A stretch of DNA of 64,000 bases from Owenweeksia sp048267305 (GCA_048267305.1 JBLWXT010000018.1:9365-73364); one strand, 5' to 3'. Shown: positions 1 to 8,755, counted from the first letter of the stretch. The notes: generated from the letters alone by a model not told the origin. Program-made: numbers and translations.

Positions 1-922
1 CGATCATGGCACAACCGCCCATTCCTCCAAAAAATCCGGTAACGATATTAGCACCACCCTGAGCCAAACACTCACGATTGGAATTACCGCGGGTTTCAGT
101 CAACTCATCTATAAGGTTTAGCGTCATTAAGGATTCTATCAATCCAATGGCAGCAAGGATTACAGCATAAGGCCCAATAAAGACCAGTGTTTCCCATGTA
201 AATGGAATTTTGCTGAAGATGTCCATTTGAAACTGTGGAAGTCCGCCCGAAAGACCTTCTCCCCCACCATCTTTAATAAAGCTGCCCACGGTGGCCGAAT
301 CCAGGTTACCCAAAATCACTATTCCAGATACTACTACTATGGCAATAAGTGCCTCAGGTAATTTTTTATTGAGCTTGGGCAAAAAGTACATAATGGCCAT
401 GGTAAGGCCTACAAGGCCAATCATCAACCAAAGTTCGGTTCCTCCCATCCATACTTTTTCACCACCTACAAACTTTTTAAACATACCCAGTTGCGAAAGG
501 AAAATCACAATGGCCAAACCATTTACAAAGCCCATCATTACCGGGTGAGGAATGAGGCGTACAAACTTCCCAAGCTTTAAAACCCCAACCAACATCTGAA
601 TACATCCCATAAGAATAACAGTGGCAAAGAGGTAATAAAGACCAAGATTTTCACCTTCGGCCCCCATGGCATTGCCATCGGCTACAAGACTTACCATAAC
701 TACAGCCAGTGCCCCTGTGGCACCACTTATCATACCGGGGCGGCCACCAAAAACAGCGGTGATAAGACCAACCATAAAGGCAGCATATAATCCAACCAAA
801 GGATCAACGCCAGCCACAAAGGCAAAGGCCACAGCCTCAGGCACCAAAGCAAGGGCTACCGTCAATCCACTAAGGATATCATTCTTGGCGTTGGTGGTGC
901 GTTTCCTTATGAATTCTCTCAT
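1..922 (-). CDS. SulP-family anion permease (3' part outside window)
   Basis: N-terminal ~307 residues of an inner-membrane SulP/SLC26 transporter, probably for sulfate or bicarbonate; the C-terminus (including any STAS domain) lies beyond the window edge. The reverse-strand translation starts MREFIRKRTT and soon shows the SulP sequence GLTVALALVPEAVAFAFVAG, then GLYAAFMVGLITAVFGGRPG and a series of hydrophobic helices. The ATG at 920-922 is chosen because it sits just before the conserved N-terminal region. No operon partner is visible: the next gene starts at 1096 on the other strand. Family assignment is firm; the substrate cannot be read from the fragment. Confidence 0.9.
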   Translation of the reverse strand, partial: MREFIRKRTTNAKNDILSGLTVALALVPEAVAFAFVAGVDPLVGLYAAFMVGLITAVFGGRPGMISGATGALAVVMVSLVADGNAMGAEGENLGLYYLFATVILMGCIQMLVGVLKLGKFVRLIPHPVMMGFVNGLAIVIFLSQLGMFKKFVGGEKVWMGGTELWLMIGLVGLTMAIMYFLPKLNKKLPEALIAIVVVSGIVILGNLDSATVGSFIKDGGGEGLSGGLPQFQMDIFSKIPFTWETLVFIGPYAVILAAIGLIESLMTLNLIDELTETRGNSNRECLAQGGANIVTGFFGGMGGCAMI

Positions 923-1095
923 GACGTGGGGGTTTGTAAAAAAGTGTGCAAAAGTAGTTGTTTAAAAAACGGAGGGCAAGATTATCAAAGTTTGGCAAGC
1001 TGTGGTTTTGTTAAAATTTTAAATACTGCCCGGTTGTGCTCCGTCATTCCTCTAAATTCTTTAATTTCCTCGCCTCTTAAAGCTAACCTCACACT

Positions 1096-1527
1096 TTGCG
1101 AATATTAGTTGCCATTTTTGTACTGATTACTTTTTCTGCGGCAGCGCAACCCATCACCTATAACTACTGTATAAAAACTGATAAGCTCGGAAGCTTTAAA
1201 GCACAGGTTACCTTTCGTGCTGTAGACTTTGGTGATTTCACAGCCAAACAGCTTTTGCTGGCAGAAGTAAGACCCGCCTTGGGCGATACTGTCAACATCG
1301 TTGTGGTGAAAGGCACTGCCTGCCCTTGTGGTAAAAATTGTGATGTGTTTAAGGTTACCCCTAAAAAAATAAGTGGAAACATGGGCACCAACTATGATAA
1401 TGGGGGTGCTAAAACTCTTCCTGCCTCTTCCGCTGCCGCTATAGATTGCCTTATATATGAGGCCAAATCATTATTTGATGACCCCGCTGGATTTTTGAAA
1501 AGAAACATATTCGGCACTAAGGACTAG
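1096..1527 (+). CDS. Small exported protein of unknown function (TTG start)
   Basis: 143-residue protein with a clear signal peptide (RILVAIFVLITFSAAAQ) and a probable mature region of ~125 residues. I do not recognise the family. It carries a cysteine cluster (CPCGKNC) around residue 76 and further single Cys residues, which could make disulfides or bind a metal. The only possible start is TTG at 1096: the frame is closed by TAA at 1084-1086 and has no ATG before the signal peptide. A TTTG-containing promoter-like stretch (1091-1098) overlaps that start, so either the box or the start could be wrong. The flanking gene at 1598 has its own promoter, so this is probably monocistronic. Confidence 0.55.
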   Translation: MRILVAIFVLITFSAAAQPITYNYCIKTDKLGSFKAQVTFRAVDFGDFTAKQLLLAEVRPALGDTVNIVVVKGTACPCGKNCDVFKVTPKKISGNMGTNYDNGGAKTLPASSAAAIDCLIYEAKSLFDDPAGFLKRNIFGTKD

Positions 1528-1548
1528 AGTGTTTTTTTACATCAATTG

Positions 1549-1578
1549 TTGATATATCAAATATATTCACAATATTTG
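1549..1578 (+). promoter_or_regulatory. marR promoter with overlapping palindromic operator
   Basis: A perfect 12-bp palindrome, TTGATATATCAA, occupies 1549-1560. Its first three bases are the TTG of a Bacteroidota promoter: TTG (1549-1551), a 19-bp spacer, then AATATTTG (1571-1578), which differs from TAnnTTTG only at the first base. A repressor bound here would cover the -33 element of the marR gene at 1598, the usual layout for MarR autorepression. Confidence 0.65.
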
Positions 1579-1597
1579 TTCTGCAATAAATACAAAC

Positions 1598-2029
1598 ATG
1601 AGTCAGGATCTAAACGATGTAATTCTTTTCCAGATTGAGAGAACCAATAAAACGGCCAAGCAATTCTCGCAAAAGGAGTTTGACCGGATTGGCCTGGGAA
1701 TAACAGTAGATCAGTGGGTACTCTTAAAAATCATTGAAAAACACCAACCGCTTTCGCAGAAGGAACTGGCCATTCAGTCGCTGCGCGACCCGGCAAGCAT
1801 AACAAGAACCCTGGATTTACTGGAGAAGAAAGCTTACATAGTGCGTGCCGCAATTGCAGACAACAGAAGGCAGCACAACATTAACCTTACCCCTGCCGGG
1901 GAAAAATTTGTGCAAGACAACATGGAACTAGTAAATACTCATAGGCAACAAAGCACAGCCGGCTTTACTTCCGAAGAATTGAATTCACTAAAAACAATGC
2001 TTCTAAAAATTCAGCAAAACATGAGTTGA
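1598..2029 (+). CDS. MarR-family transcriptional regulator
   Basis: 143-residue winged-helix regulator. The MarR core is visible: a dimerisation helix at the N-terminus, the helix-turn-helix around residues 50-85 (HQPLSQKELAIQSLRD, then PASITRTLDLLEKKAYI) and the wing region with RAAIADNRRQHNINLTPAG (residues ~86-105). It probably represses itself and the two genes downstream: a palindrome covers its own -33 box and a near-identical palindrome lies in the 49-bp gap before the DOMON gene. The inducing ligand is unknown; no conserved redox cysteine of the OhrR type is visible, so a phenolic or other small ligand is more likely than peroxide. Confidence 0.9.
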   Translation: MSQDLNDVILFQIERTNKTAKQFSQKEFDRIGLGITVDQWVLLKIIEKHQPLSQKELAIQSLRDPASITRTLDLLEKKAYIVRAAIADNRRQHNINLTPAGEKFVQDNMELVNTHRQQSTAGFTSEELNSLKTMLLKIQQNMS

Positions 2030-2047
2030 GTTTTTTTAGCCCATCAA

Positions 2048-2059
2048 TTGATATATCAT
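2048..2059. promoter_or_regulatory. Second MarR-type palindrome
   Basis: TTGATATATCAT matches the perfect palindrome at 1549-1560 in 11 of 12 positions and is likewise preceded by ATCAATTG-type sequence. It lies between the marR stop and the DOMON-protein start at 2079. It is a likely second operator controlling the downstream pair independently of, or together with, the regulator gene. Confidence 0.5.
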
Positions 2060-2078
2060 TATTTGATACCACAACAAA

Positions 2079-2591
2079 ATGAACATACTTAATTTAAACA
2101 CTTACCTACTGCTTACTATGATTGGCTACACTCCAACGGCACCCGATAGCTCGTGGCCAAACACTATTCAAAAAAATGGAATGACCGTAAGCTGGAAGCA
2201 TGAAGGCAATCGGGTATTCTTTGAAATGACTGCCCCCACAACGGGCTGGGTAGCCATCGGGTTTAACCCGGATGAGGGCATTACAGCAACCTACCTGCTA
2301 ATGGGCCGGGTGGTAAATGGAGAAGCCGAACTCGTTGAACATTACACCCTGGCTCCGGGAAATTACAAAGACATCGAAAGTCTGGGAGACAAAGTGGCCG
2401 TAGCAAATGTTAGTGGCGAGGAGAGCGGGAACACATCCACCATCCGCTTTTCCCTTCCGGTAAAAACCGATGGAAAATATCAAAAATCACTAACCACTGA
2501 ACTAAAATACACCATGCTCATGGCCTTTAGCCGCGATGACGATTTTCAGCATCATTCCATGATGCGCACCTCCACATCAATTAAACTTTAA
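2079..2591 (+). CDS. Exported DOMON-domain protein
   Basis: 170-residue protein made almost entirely of one DOMON domain (residues ~25-165), a beta-sandwich that binds heme or sugars in other proteins. Visible hallmarks are the start GMTVSWKHEGNRVFFEMTAP, the block TTGWVAIGFNPDEG and the C-terminal region MLMAFSRDDDFQHHSMM, which offers Met and His residues that could ligate heme. A short hydrophobic N-terminus (residues 5-17) suggests export, though the signal is weak. It sits 49 bp after marR and 24 bp before an NTF2-like gene, so all three probably form one regulated unit. DOMON is confident; heme binding is an inference. Confidence 0.8.
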   Translation: MNILNLNTYLLLTMIGYTPTAPDSSWPNTIQKNGMTVSWKHEGNRVFFEMTAPTTGWVAIGFNPDEGITATYLLMGRVVNGEAELVEHYTLAPGNYKDIESLGDKVAVANVSGEESGNTSTIRFSLPVKTDGKYQKSLTTELKYTMLMAFSRDDDFQHHSMMRTSTSIKL

Positions 2592-2615
2592 TAATTATCT
2601 AAATCCCAAATTAAA

Positions 2616-3041
2616 ATGAAAAAGACCCTACTGGCGGGAATGTTAGCCGTGATTACAGCCGTTCCTGCACTAAGTCAAAACCCAGAAGAAATGGCCATAA
2701 CACAGGCCATAAACACCTTTGCCAAAGCCGCTGACAATAGTGATGCCAATGCTATTGCTGAAATGCTGGATGACAATTTCAGGATTGTAATGAACCAGCT
2801 ATTTGGAAGTAAGGAAGTAAGCATAATGCCCAAAACGGTATATGTGGAAAAAATACGTACCAAGGAGTTTGGCGGTGAGCCACGAAAAGTGACCATTGAA
2901 AATGTGATGATAAACGGTAACACCGCTTCGGCCAGGATTACCTATGCCGGAGCAAAAATGACTTTTGTATCACTAACCTCTTTAATTAAAAATGCAGATG
3001 GCCAATGGAAATTGGTAAGTGAGATGCCGGTGGTAAAATAG
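2616..3041 (+). CDS. Exported NTF2-like / lumazine-binding-type protein
   Basis: 141-residue protein with a signal peptide (MKKTLLAGMLAVITAVPALS, cleavage after ALS-Q) followed by one NTF2-like cone-shaped domain (residues ~25-138). The pattern INTFAKAADNSDANAIAEML, then LDDNFRIV and the closing NADGQWKLVSE, is typical of SnoaL/lumazine-binding-like proteins. Such folds serve as small enzymes or ligand carriers, and no catalytic residue set can be assigned here. It is the last gene of the MarR-DOMON unit and is followed by a strong terminator at 3061. Confidence 0.75.
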   Translation: MKKTLLAGMLAVITAVPALSQNPEEMAITQAINTFAKAADNSDANAIAEMLDDNFRIVMNQLFGSKEVSIMPKTVYVEKIRTKEFGGEPRKVTIENVMINGNTASARITYAGAKMTFVSLTSLIKNADGQWKLVSEMPVVK

Positions 3042-3060
3042 CCGCTTCTCTACATTTGTT

Positions 3061-3099
3061 AAAAAAAACCTGATCCGTAAAAGCCGATCAGGTTTTTTA
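3061..3099 (+). terminator. Intrinsic terminator after the MarR-DOMON-NTF2 unit
   Basis: Stem of CCTGATC with flanking A/T pairs (3063-3075) and GATCAGG (3086-3098), 10-nt loop, followed by a T run. It closes the three-gene unit. The A run on the left side would also let it work leftward. Confidence 0.85.
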
Positions 3100-3140
3100 G
3101 TTTCGTTAGGTTTAAAACAAATCCCGTATTTTTCCAATCC

Positions 3141-4610
3141 ATGGGAAAAGCTAAAATTTTACTCTTCGTCTTCACCTTACTTATTGCAGGCCTTAAGGCC
3201 CAGCAGCCGCTATGGCATATTTCGCTTATCGCTGAGCAAAGCATTTCAGAGGTTGGGCATGATAAAGTTCAGTCCGCCTGGTTTGTAACCGGAAAGGACA
3301 CCGTGTACACGCTACATTTAAAAGACAGCAAAATTGTGGGGCGCACCACTCCTTATGATTTTGATACCATTTGGACGGATGGAGATTCCTTGTACCAAAG
3401 GCATGTAGATTTTTTGAGGGATACGGAAGAGCGGGCGGCTTATACAAGAAATAAAAGTTCTGCAACCAGTTCTTATGAGAATGGAAAAAGAGTAAGGAGA
3501 ATAGAGTTGAGACTCGATGAAAATGGTGAAATGTACTTCCATTGGGATTGGACACCCCACCAACAGGTAATCAGCAAAATTGAAAAAGGCAAGGAATATA
3601 TGCGGGTTTTTAACCCTAGTGAGCCGTGGTGGATTTCATATTATAATAGTGACCATGATACAACAAGAATGTGGGATGTTCAACATGGTGATACCGTTGG
3701 CCATTGGTTTCGTTGGAATAACTTTTCTGATAGATCTTCGATAAATTTTAAGAGACATCTCACTAGAACCATAACACACGGAGATACAACTTCATTTGTT
3801 ACCTACTTCCCAGAGAGAACTGATTCAAACTATAGCATTGATACAAAAGATAAAACGACAGAAGTTCTATACACAAAACCTCAAAGTGAAAGGTATAGGG
3901 TTGCTAATAAGCATCACTCATGGCAGGGGGCCGAAGTAAAATATGAATATCAGTATTTAGCTTCGAGTGATACGGCAAGGCATAAGATGTCGATTTTGAA
4001 CCCAGATGAGTATCCTAGTCAGACTGGCTCCTTAAGGCTGATAAAACAGGTTTATTATGATAAAGATTCCGCTCTGTATAAAACTGTAAGCTTTATCTAT
4101 AATGCAGCTGGAGAGCTATCTCAACTAAAAGTAAAAAAACACAACAATGTTGAATACACGGTAGCTACGAACCCTTGGCCTGATGAACCTGAAATGTATT
4201 ATGAAGGCGGTCCAATGGTGGTTGAAAAACCTTACACCACTACACTGAAAGTCTCTGGAATGCTAGAGGATAAAATAACTGTGAACTCAAAAACTCTGAA
4301 GGATCATATCTTGGATCAAGTAACTCTTTACGAGTTTGAAACAAATTTCAGAAAATATGATGAATGGTGGAACGAAACCATCATCATTGAAATTGGAGCG
4401 GATAGAACTATTAATGGTGTAAGTCGCTCACCAAGCTCTGAGCTTTGGGTGGATGAGTTTCTCCGCAAAACGAAAGACCAGCAAATTACCACCCCAAAGA
4501 AATTAAAAACAGTACTCTACTACATTGATAGTAGTGGCAAAAAGCGAAAGCAAAAACTGGAATATATTTTATTGCCTGTAGAATTACAAGCAAGGAATGA
4601 GATGGAATAG
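3141..4610 (+). CDS. Large exported protein of unknown function
   Basis: 489-residue protein starting with a signal peptide (MGKAKILLFVFTLLIAGLKA, cleaved before QQP). I do not recognise any domain. The sequence is rich in Tyr, Trp, Asp and Thr, with phrases such as YDKDSALYKTVSFIYNAAGE that resemble the beta-strand repeats of Bacteroidota surface proteins; a C-terminal ~100-residue stretch (LEDKITVNSKTLKDHILDQV onward) looks like a separate globular part. No lipobox and no T9SS sorting domain is seen, so a periplasmic location is the simplest guess. It lies between a terminator and an unrelated GTG-start gene, so it is probably transcribed alone. Confidence 0.7.
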   Translation: MGKAKILLFVFTLLIAGLKAQQPLWHISLIAEQSISEVGHDKVQSAWFVTGKDTVYTLHLKDSKIVGRTTPYDFDTIWTDGDSLYQRHVDFLRDTEERAAYTRNKSSATSSYENGKRVRRIELRLDENGEMYFHWDWTPHQQVISKIEKGKEYMRVFNPSEPWWISYYNSDHDTTRMWDVQHGDTVGHWFRWNNFSDRSSINFKRHLTRTITHGDTTSFVTYFPERTDSNYSIDTKDKTTEVLYTKPQSERYRVANKHHSWQGAEVKYEYQYLASSDTARHKMSILNPDEYPSQTGSLRLIKQVYYDKDSALYKTVSFIYNAAGELSQLKVKKHNNVEYTVATNPWPDEPEMYYEGGPMVVEKPYTTTLKVSGMLEDKITVNSKTLKDHILDQVTLYEFETNFRKYDEWWNETIIIEIGADRTINGVSRSPSSELWVDEFLRKTKDQQITTPKKLKTVLYYIDSSGKKRKQKLEYILLPVELQARNEME

Positions 4611-4658
4611 ATTCACTTTATTTTTTCAATACCTACCTTTATACCTCATTCTGACTCC

Positions 4659-5933
4659 GTGAAGAACCTCATCACCTTCCTCCTATTATGCATGGCATTT
4701 GTGGCCTTCGGCCAAAGCCAAACCAAGCGTGTACTCTTTATTGGCAATAGTTACACTTACGTGAATGACTTGCCCAAAATGATAGCCGATATGGCCGCTG
4801 CCACAGGTGATACCTTGATATATGACCGCAGTACACCGGGAGGTTTCACCCTTCAGGGACATAGCACCAACGCTACCACCATAAGCAAAATAAAAGCCAG
4901 CAACTGGGACTATGTGGTTTTACAGGAACAAAGTCAGCGTCCATCCTTTCCAATTAGCCAGGTACAGACAAGTGTTTTTCCCTATGCCCGATTACTGGAT
5001 AGTTTGATAAACCATCACGACTCCTGTGCTGAAACGGTTTTTTATATGACCTGGGGACGTAAAAACGGAGATGCATCCAACTGTGCCTTTTTCCCTCCAC
5101 TTTGTACTTATCAAGGTATGGATAGCTTACTCAGCCTACGCTACCGTATGATGGCTGACAGCAATGATGCCATTGTTTCACCGGTTGGGGCGGTTTGGAA
5201 TTACATCCGGGCTAACCACCCAAATATTGAATTGTATTCGTCTGACAAAAGCCATCCATCCGTGTCGGGAACCTATGCTGCAGCCTGTTCGTTTTATTCC
5301 ACCTTTTTTAGAAAGGACCCGAGTTTAGTTCCATTCAATTCATCACTAACACCCATTGAAGCCATAAGCATACGTAGCGCTGCCAAAGTGGTGGCGTTTG
5401 ACAGTTTACCTAAATGGCACATTGGGGAATATGATCCGGTGGCGAGTTTTAATTACATGTCCTTACCCGATACAGCATGTACAGTTCATTTTACCAATAA
5501 CTCTAAAAATGCTGATACCTATTATTGGGATTTTGGTGATGGAACGTTCTCATCGCTTGAAAATCCTTCGCATACCTACCAGATGGGTGGATCTGTTTCA
5601 GTAAGGTTAACAGCCAGCAAATGTGGAAAGTCTAACGATACGGTACGTGTACTTTTTGATCCTTGCAATATTGGCCTTGTTGAGTTTTACAACCAAAATT
5701 TGAGCTGGAGTATTTTCCCAAACCCGGTAAACACAGCGCTACATATCAACGAGTTATTAAAATCAAATTATTCTTTTTTGATTCTTAATTCCATTGGGAT
5801 TGAGATGACGCAAGGGAACCTGGAAGAGGAAAGTCAAAGTCTTGATGTAACAAGTTTGCCAACAGGCATTTACTTCCTCCATCTAACAGAAAAGGGAAAA
5901 TCATTGGGCTACCGAAAGTTTGTGAAAAACTAA
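4659..5933 (+). CDS. Secreted SGNH-type hydrolase with PKD and T9SS sorting domains
   Basis: 424-residue modular exoprotein. After a signal peptide (residues 1-18) comes an SGNH/GDSL-like hydrolase: block I RVLFIGNSYTYVNDLP with Ser31 as probable nucleophile, and a late Asp-x-x-His pair (SDKSHPS, ~residue 195). A PKD domain follows (~270-335, with YYWDFGDGTFSS and NPSHTY), then a C-terminal sorting domain (~345-424) beginning SIFPNPVNTALHI. The last implies export through the type IX system and attachment at the cell surface. Such hydrolases deacylate carbohydrates or lipids; the substrate is unknown. The start is GTG at 4659, directly before the signal peptide. Only 2 bp separate it from the serine hydrolase downstream, suggesting co-transcription. 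Confidence 0.85.
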   Translation: MKNLITFLLLCMAFVAFGQSQTKRVLFIGNSYTYVNDLPKMIADMAAATGDTLIYDRSTPGGFTLQGHSTNATTISKIKASNWDYVVLQEQSQRPSFPISQVQTSVFPYARLLDSLINHHDSCAETVFYMTWGRKNGDASNCAFFPPLCTYQGMDSLLSLRYRMMADSNDAIVSPVGAVWNYIRANHPNIELYSSDKSHPSVSGTYAAACSFYSTFFRKDPSLVPFNSSLTPIEAISIRSAAKVVAFDSLPKWHIGEYDPVASFNYMSLPDTACTVHFTNNSKNADTYYWDFGDGTFSSLENPSHTYQMGGSVSVRLTASKCGKSNDTVRVLFDPCNIGLVEFYNQNLSWSIFPNPVNTALHINELLKSNYSFLILNSIGIEMTQGNLEEESQSLDVTSLPTGIYFLHLTEKGKSLGYRKFVKN

Positions 5934-5935
5934 CT

Positions 5936-7324
5936 ATGTACAAATCAACCTTTTTCACTCTGCTCATTATAACGCTGCTATGGTCATGTAACAGCCAAGA
6001 GGAAAACGCTAAAGCAGATATACCTCAACAATCCGAGCTCTTTCAAAATATTGACAGCTACATTAAAAGCCATGTATCTAATGGTAAATTCAAGGGCAGT
6101 GTTTTAATTACCCGAAAGGACTCCATACTATTTCAAAAGTCGTATGGTTTAGCCGACATCGAATCGAATATTGCCAATGCCGATTCTACCAAATTTTTAA
6201 TCGGTTCCATAACCAAGCCCTTTACCGCATTAGCTATTGTACTTTTAGAGAAAGAGGGAAAATTGTCTTTAAACGATTCCTTATCAAAATATTTCCCTGA
6301 TTTCCCAAAAGGGAATAGTGTGACCATTCACCACCTGCTTACTCATACTTCAGGAATCAGAGACTACCACTCCTTGCCCGATTGGAAAGAGGACAGTCAA
6401 CGAGATATTACTCCAAAGTATACAGTAATGCGTATGGCGGCAGAGCCATTTGACTTTGAGCCTGGTACAGATTTCAGATACTCAAACACCGGTTATATTT
6501 TACTGGGTTTAATTATAGAGCAGATCAGCGGAAAAAGCTTTGAGCAATTTATTCAGGATAAAATTTTAACTCCGCTAAAACTTCACCACACTGGAGTTTT
6601 AACCAATGAAAAAGCTATAGCTGGCTTAGCCAAGGGTTACACATCCAATCCCCGAGAAAGCAAAACAGCTGACTACATAAACTATAATCAGCCTTTTTCC
6701 TCTGGCAATATGTACTCTACGCCAACTGACTTATGGAAATTCACAAAAGCTGTAATGAGTAGCCAAATCTTAGCGGAAGGGAAAACCACCGAAATTTTTG
6801 AGAATAACGATGGTAAATATGGCTATGGCTGGGGCATTAGAGATTTTGATGGAACCAAGGCCTTTGGCCATTATGGAGGGATGAATGGCTTTATCGGTTC
6901 CATAACGTGGCTCCCAAAAGAAGACTACTTCATCTGCATTTTAACTAATGACGACAATACTCCCAAATACAATATAACTGAAGATTTAGTGTCCACTATA
7001 AAAGGAAACGAAGTGCCAGCACCAGAGCCCATTATACTTGATGAACTTACAGATGAAACGGTGAGTATTGTTATCGGGGACTATTTAATTAAGGACTTTG
7101 ACACCCTGCACATCTACTCAACTGACGGCAAACTGTTTCTTAAAGAAACAGGGCAAAGCCCTCATGAACTCTTCCCCATCTCTGAATATGAATATGTTTT
7201 TTCGCTATTGGAGTTTGGGGTACTCTTTTCAAAAATAGAAAACAACAAAGCTCAGGTTTTAAACTTTACAGGAAAAAACGGTTTGACAGCTGGCAGAGTG
7301 GCCCAGGCTGAAAGCTCTGAATAG
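5936..7324 (+). CDS. Lipoprotein serine hydrolase (class C beta-lactamase/DD-peptidase fold)
   Basis: 462-residue lipoprotein: hydrophobic N-terminus ending in LLWSC (lipobox Cys18). The beta-lactamase-fold catalytic motifs are complete: SITK (Ser91, Lys94), YSN (Tyr182-Asn184) and HYGG in place of KTG (~residue 311). Flanking family signatures include HLLTHTSGI and FRYSNTGYILLG. A C-terminal ~110-residue region after residue 355 is an appended beta domain common in Bacteroidota members. The group includes esterases and peptidases, so beta-lactam resistance should not be assumed. Its ATG lies 2 bp after the SGNH-hydrolase stop. It ends 11 bp before the convergent CoA-transferase gene. Confidence 0.88.
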   Translation: MYKSTFFTLLIITLLWSCNSQEENAKADIPQQSELFQNIDSYIKSHVSNGKFKGSVLITRKDSILFQKSYGLADIESNIANADSTKFLIGSITKPFTALAIVLLEKEGKLSLNDSLSKYFPDFPKGNSVTIHHLLTHTSGIRDYHSLPDWKEDSQRDITPKYTVMRMAAEPFDFEPGTDFRYSNTGYILLGLIIEQISGKSFEQFIQDKILTPLKLHHTGVLTNEKAIAGLAKGYTSNPRESKTADYINYNQPFSSGNMYSTPTDLWKFTKAVMSSQILAEGKTTEIFENNDGKYGYGWGIRDFDGTKAFGHYGGMNGFIGSITWLPKEDYFICILTNDDNTPKYNITEDLVSTIKGNEVPAPEPIILDELTDETVSIVIGDYLIKDFDTLHIYSTDGKLFLKETGQSPHELFPISEYEYVFSLLEFGVLFSKIENNKAQVLNFTGKNGLTAGRVAQAESSE

Positions 7325-7335
7325 TAGTTCTTACT

Positions 7336-8601
7336 CTACTTAAACCTCTCAAAAATTTCCCTTTCCAAATCCTCCCGATGATCGGGATGGGCAATTGAGG
7401 TAAGCGCCAAAGCACGTTCCCTTAGGTTTTTCCCGAAGAGGTCAACCACGCCCTGCTCTGTAACCACATAATGCACATGAGCCCTTGTAGTGGTAACACC
7501 TGCTCCTGGTTTCAGCTGAGGCACAATTTTACTTTCTCCACGGCTGGTGATAGATGGTAAGGCAATAATGGCCTTTCCGCCTTCTGATAAGGATGCGCCA
7601 CGGATAAAATCCATTTGGCCGCCCACACCCGAATATTGCTTTTTACCAATAGTGTCGGCACACACCTGGCCCGTAATGTCAATTTCTATAGCACTGTTAA
7701 TGGCTGTTACCTTTGGATTTTTTCTGATAATAGAAGTATCGTTGGTATAGGAAGCTGGCATCATCCAAACTTGTGGATTGTCATCTACAAAATCGTACAG
7801 CCGCTGAGAACCCATGGCAAAACAGGAAATAATTTTTCCATTATCCACAGCCTTACAACTTCCGTTAATTACGCCATTTTGGATAAGGGGAATTACGCCA
7901 TCAGAAAACATCTCAGTATGTATTCCCAGATTTTTATGGTTGCCGAGCTTGCTCAAAACCACATTTGGAATAGCTCCAATACCCATTTGTAAGGTAGCAC
8001 CATCCTCCACCAAACCAGCCACATGATTTCCTATACGCTCCTCTAAACTGGTGGGTACCGCTGTTTCTTTACAAAAAATGGAATCAGAAGTCTCCACCGC
8101 TAAATCAATATTGTTGATATGGATAATCCCGTCTCCGTGGGTTCTTGGCACCTTAGGATTTATTTGAGCCACCACCTGCCTGGCACAGCTCAGGGCCGGC
8201 AGGGTTACATCCACAGAAGTACCCAAAGAGCAAAATCCATGTCTGTCGGGTGGTGAAACCTGTATAAAGGCAACATCCAGCGGCAAAATATTTCGGGTAA
8301 ACAAGAGGTGAGCCTCACTCAAAAATATAGGTGTGTAGTTGCCATCGCTTGCGTTTATATCGTTGCGCACATTGCTGCCCACAAACAGGCTGTTTACTTT
8401 AAAGGCCATTTTATGCTCATCCTCGGCATAAGGTGCTGCCCCTTCGGTATGCATATGTACCAGTTCTACATCCTTAAGTTCATGGCTTCTACTGCATAAT
8501 GCTTGTATGAGCACCTGGGGCGTCATGGCCGCTCCCTGAATAAAAATGCGATCACCGGATTTAACATTGGCTACGGCCTCCTTATGGTTTACAATGAGCA
8601 T
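7336..8601 (-). CDS. Acetyl-CoA hydrolase / acetate-type CoA-transferase
   Basis: 421-residue cytoplasmic enzyme of the acetyl-CoA hydrolase/4-hydroxybutyrate CoA-transferase family, which moves CoA between acetate and another short acyl group. The N-terminal domain shows GDRIFIQGAAMTPQ. The catalytic glutamate is Glu230 in GIHTEMFSDGV, and the C-terminal CoA-binding loop is YSGVGGQMDFIRGA. The length is normal for the family. It is transcribed divergently from a universal stress protein, and the shared intergenic region carries two TGAC-N4-GTCA palindromes; one lies exactly 29.5 bp before a GACCTTTG box pointing to this gene. That places the enzyme in the local stress regulon and suggests acetate-producing energy metabolism under respiratory limitation. 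Confidence 0.9.
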   Translation of the reverse strand: MLIVNHKEAVANVKSGDRIFIQGAAMTPQVLIQALCSRSHELKDVELVHMHTEGAAPYAEDEHKMAFKVNSLFVGSNVRNDINASDGNYTPIFLSEAHLLFTRNILPLDVAFIQVSPPDRHGFCSLGTSVDVTLPALSCARQVVAQINPKVPRTHGDGIIHINNIDLAVETSDSIFCKETAVPTSLEERIGNHVAGLVEDGATLQMGIGAIPNVVLSKLGNHKNLGIHTEMFSDGVIPLIQNGVINGSCKAVDNGKIISCFAMGSQRLYDFVDDNPQVWMMPASYTNDTSIIRKNPKVTAINSAIEIDITGQVCADTIGKKQYSGVGGQMDFIRGASLSEGGKAIIALPSITSRGESKIVPQLKPGAGVTTTRAHVHYVVTEQGVVDLFGKNLRERALALTSIAHPDHREDLEREIFERFK

Positions 8602-8659
8602 GGAAAAAGACTAATAAGTGGGTTATTTTTCACAACAAATCCAAACTGGAAATATTTGT

Positions 8660-8702
8660 CAAAGGTCTTATCCCATACACTTTGATTTAATGACAAAAGT
8701 CA
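8660..8702 (-). promoter_or_regulatory. Leftward promoter with Crp/Fnr-type site (CoA-transferase)
   Basis: The palindrome TGACAAAAGTCA (8691-8702) is centred at 8696.5. On the minus strand GACCTTTG (8667 down to 8660) matches TAnnTTTG except for the first base. The distance from operator centre to the first base of the box is 29.5 bp, which puts the operator at about -41.5, the class II activator position. The site at 8713-8724 lies 22 bp farther upstream for this promoter. Confidence 0.65.
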
Positions 8703-8712
8703 CTTTTCACAC

Positions 8713-8755
8713 TGACCTATGTCAGGTATAAAAGCCTTACAGACCACTACTTTCG
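8713..8755 (+). promoter_or_regulatory. Rightward promoter with Crp/Fnr-type site (usp)
   Basis: The palindrome TGACCTATGTCA (8713-8724) is centred at 8718.5. TACTTTCG (8748-8755) serves as the -7 element, again starting exactly 29.5 bp from the operator centre. The same TACTTTCG sequence occurs before purT. For this promoter the perfect site at 8691-8702 is the distal copy, 22 bp upstream, or two helical turns away. Confidence 0.65.

Noticed and set aside
5936..7324. Beta-lactam resistance gene
   Set aside because: The catalytic motifs are those of the broad serine-hydrolase group; nothing specific to true class C beta-lactamases is visible.
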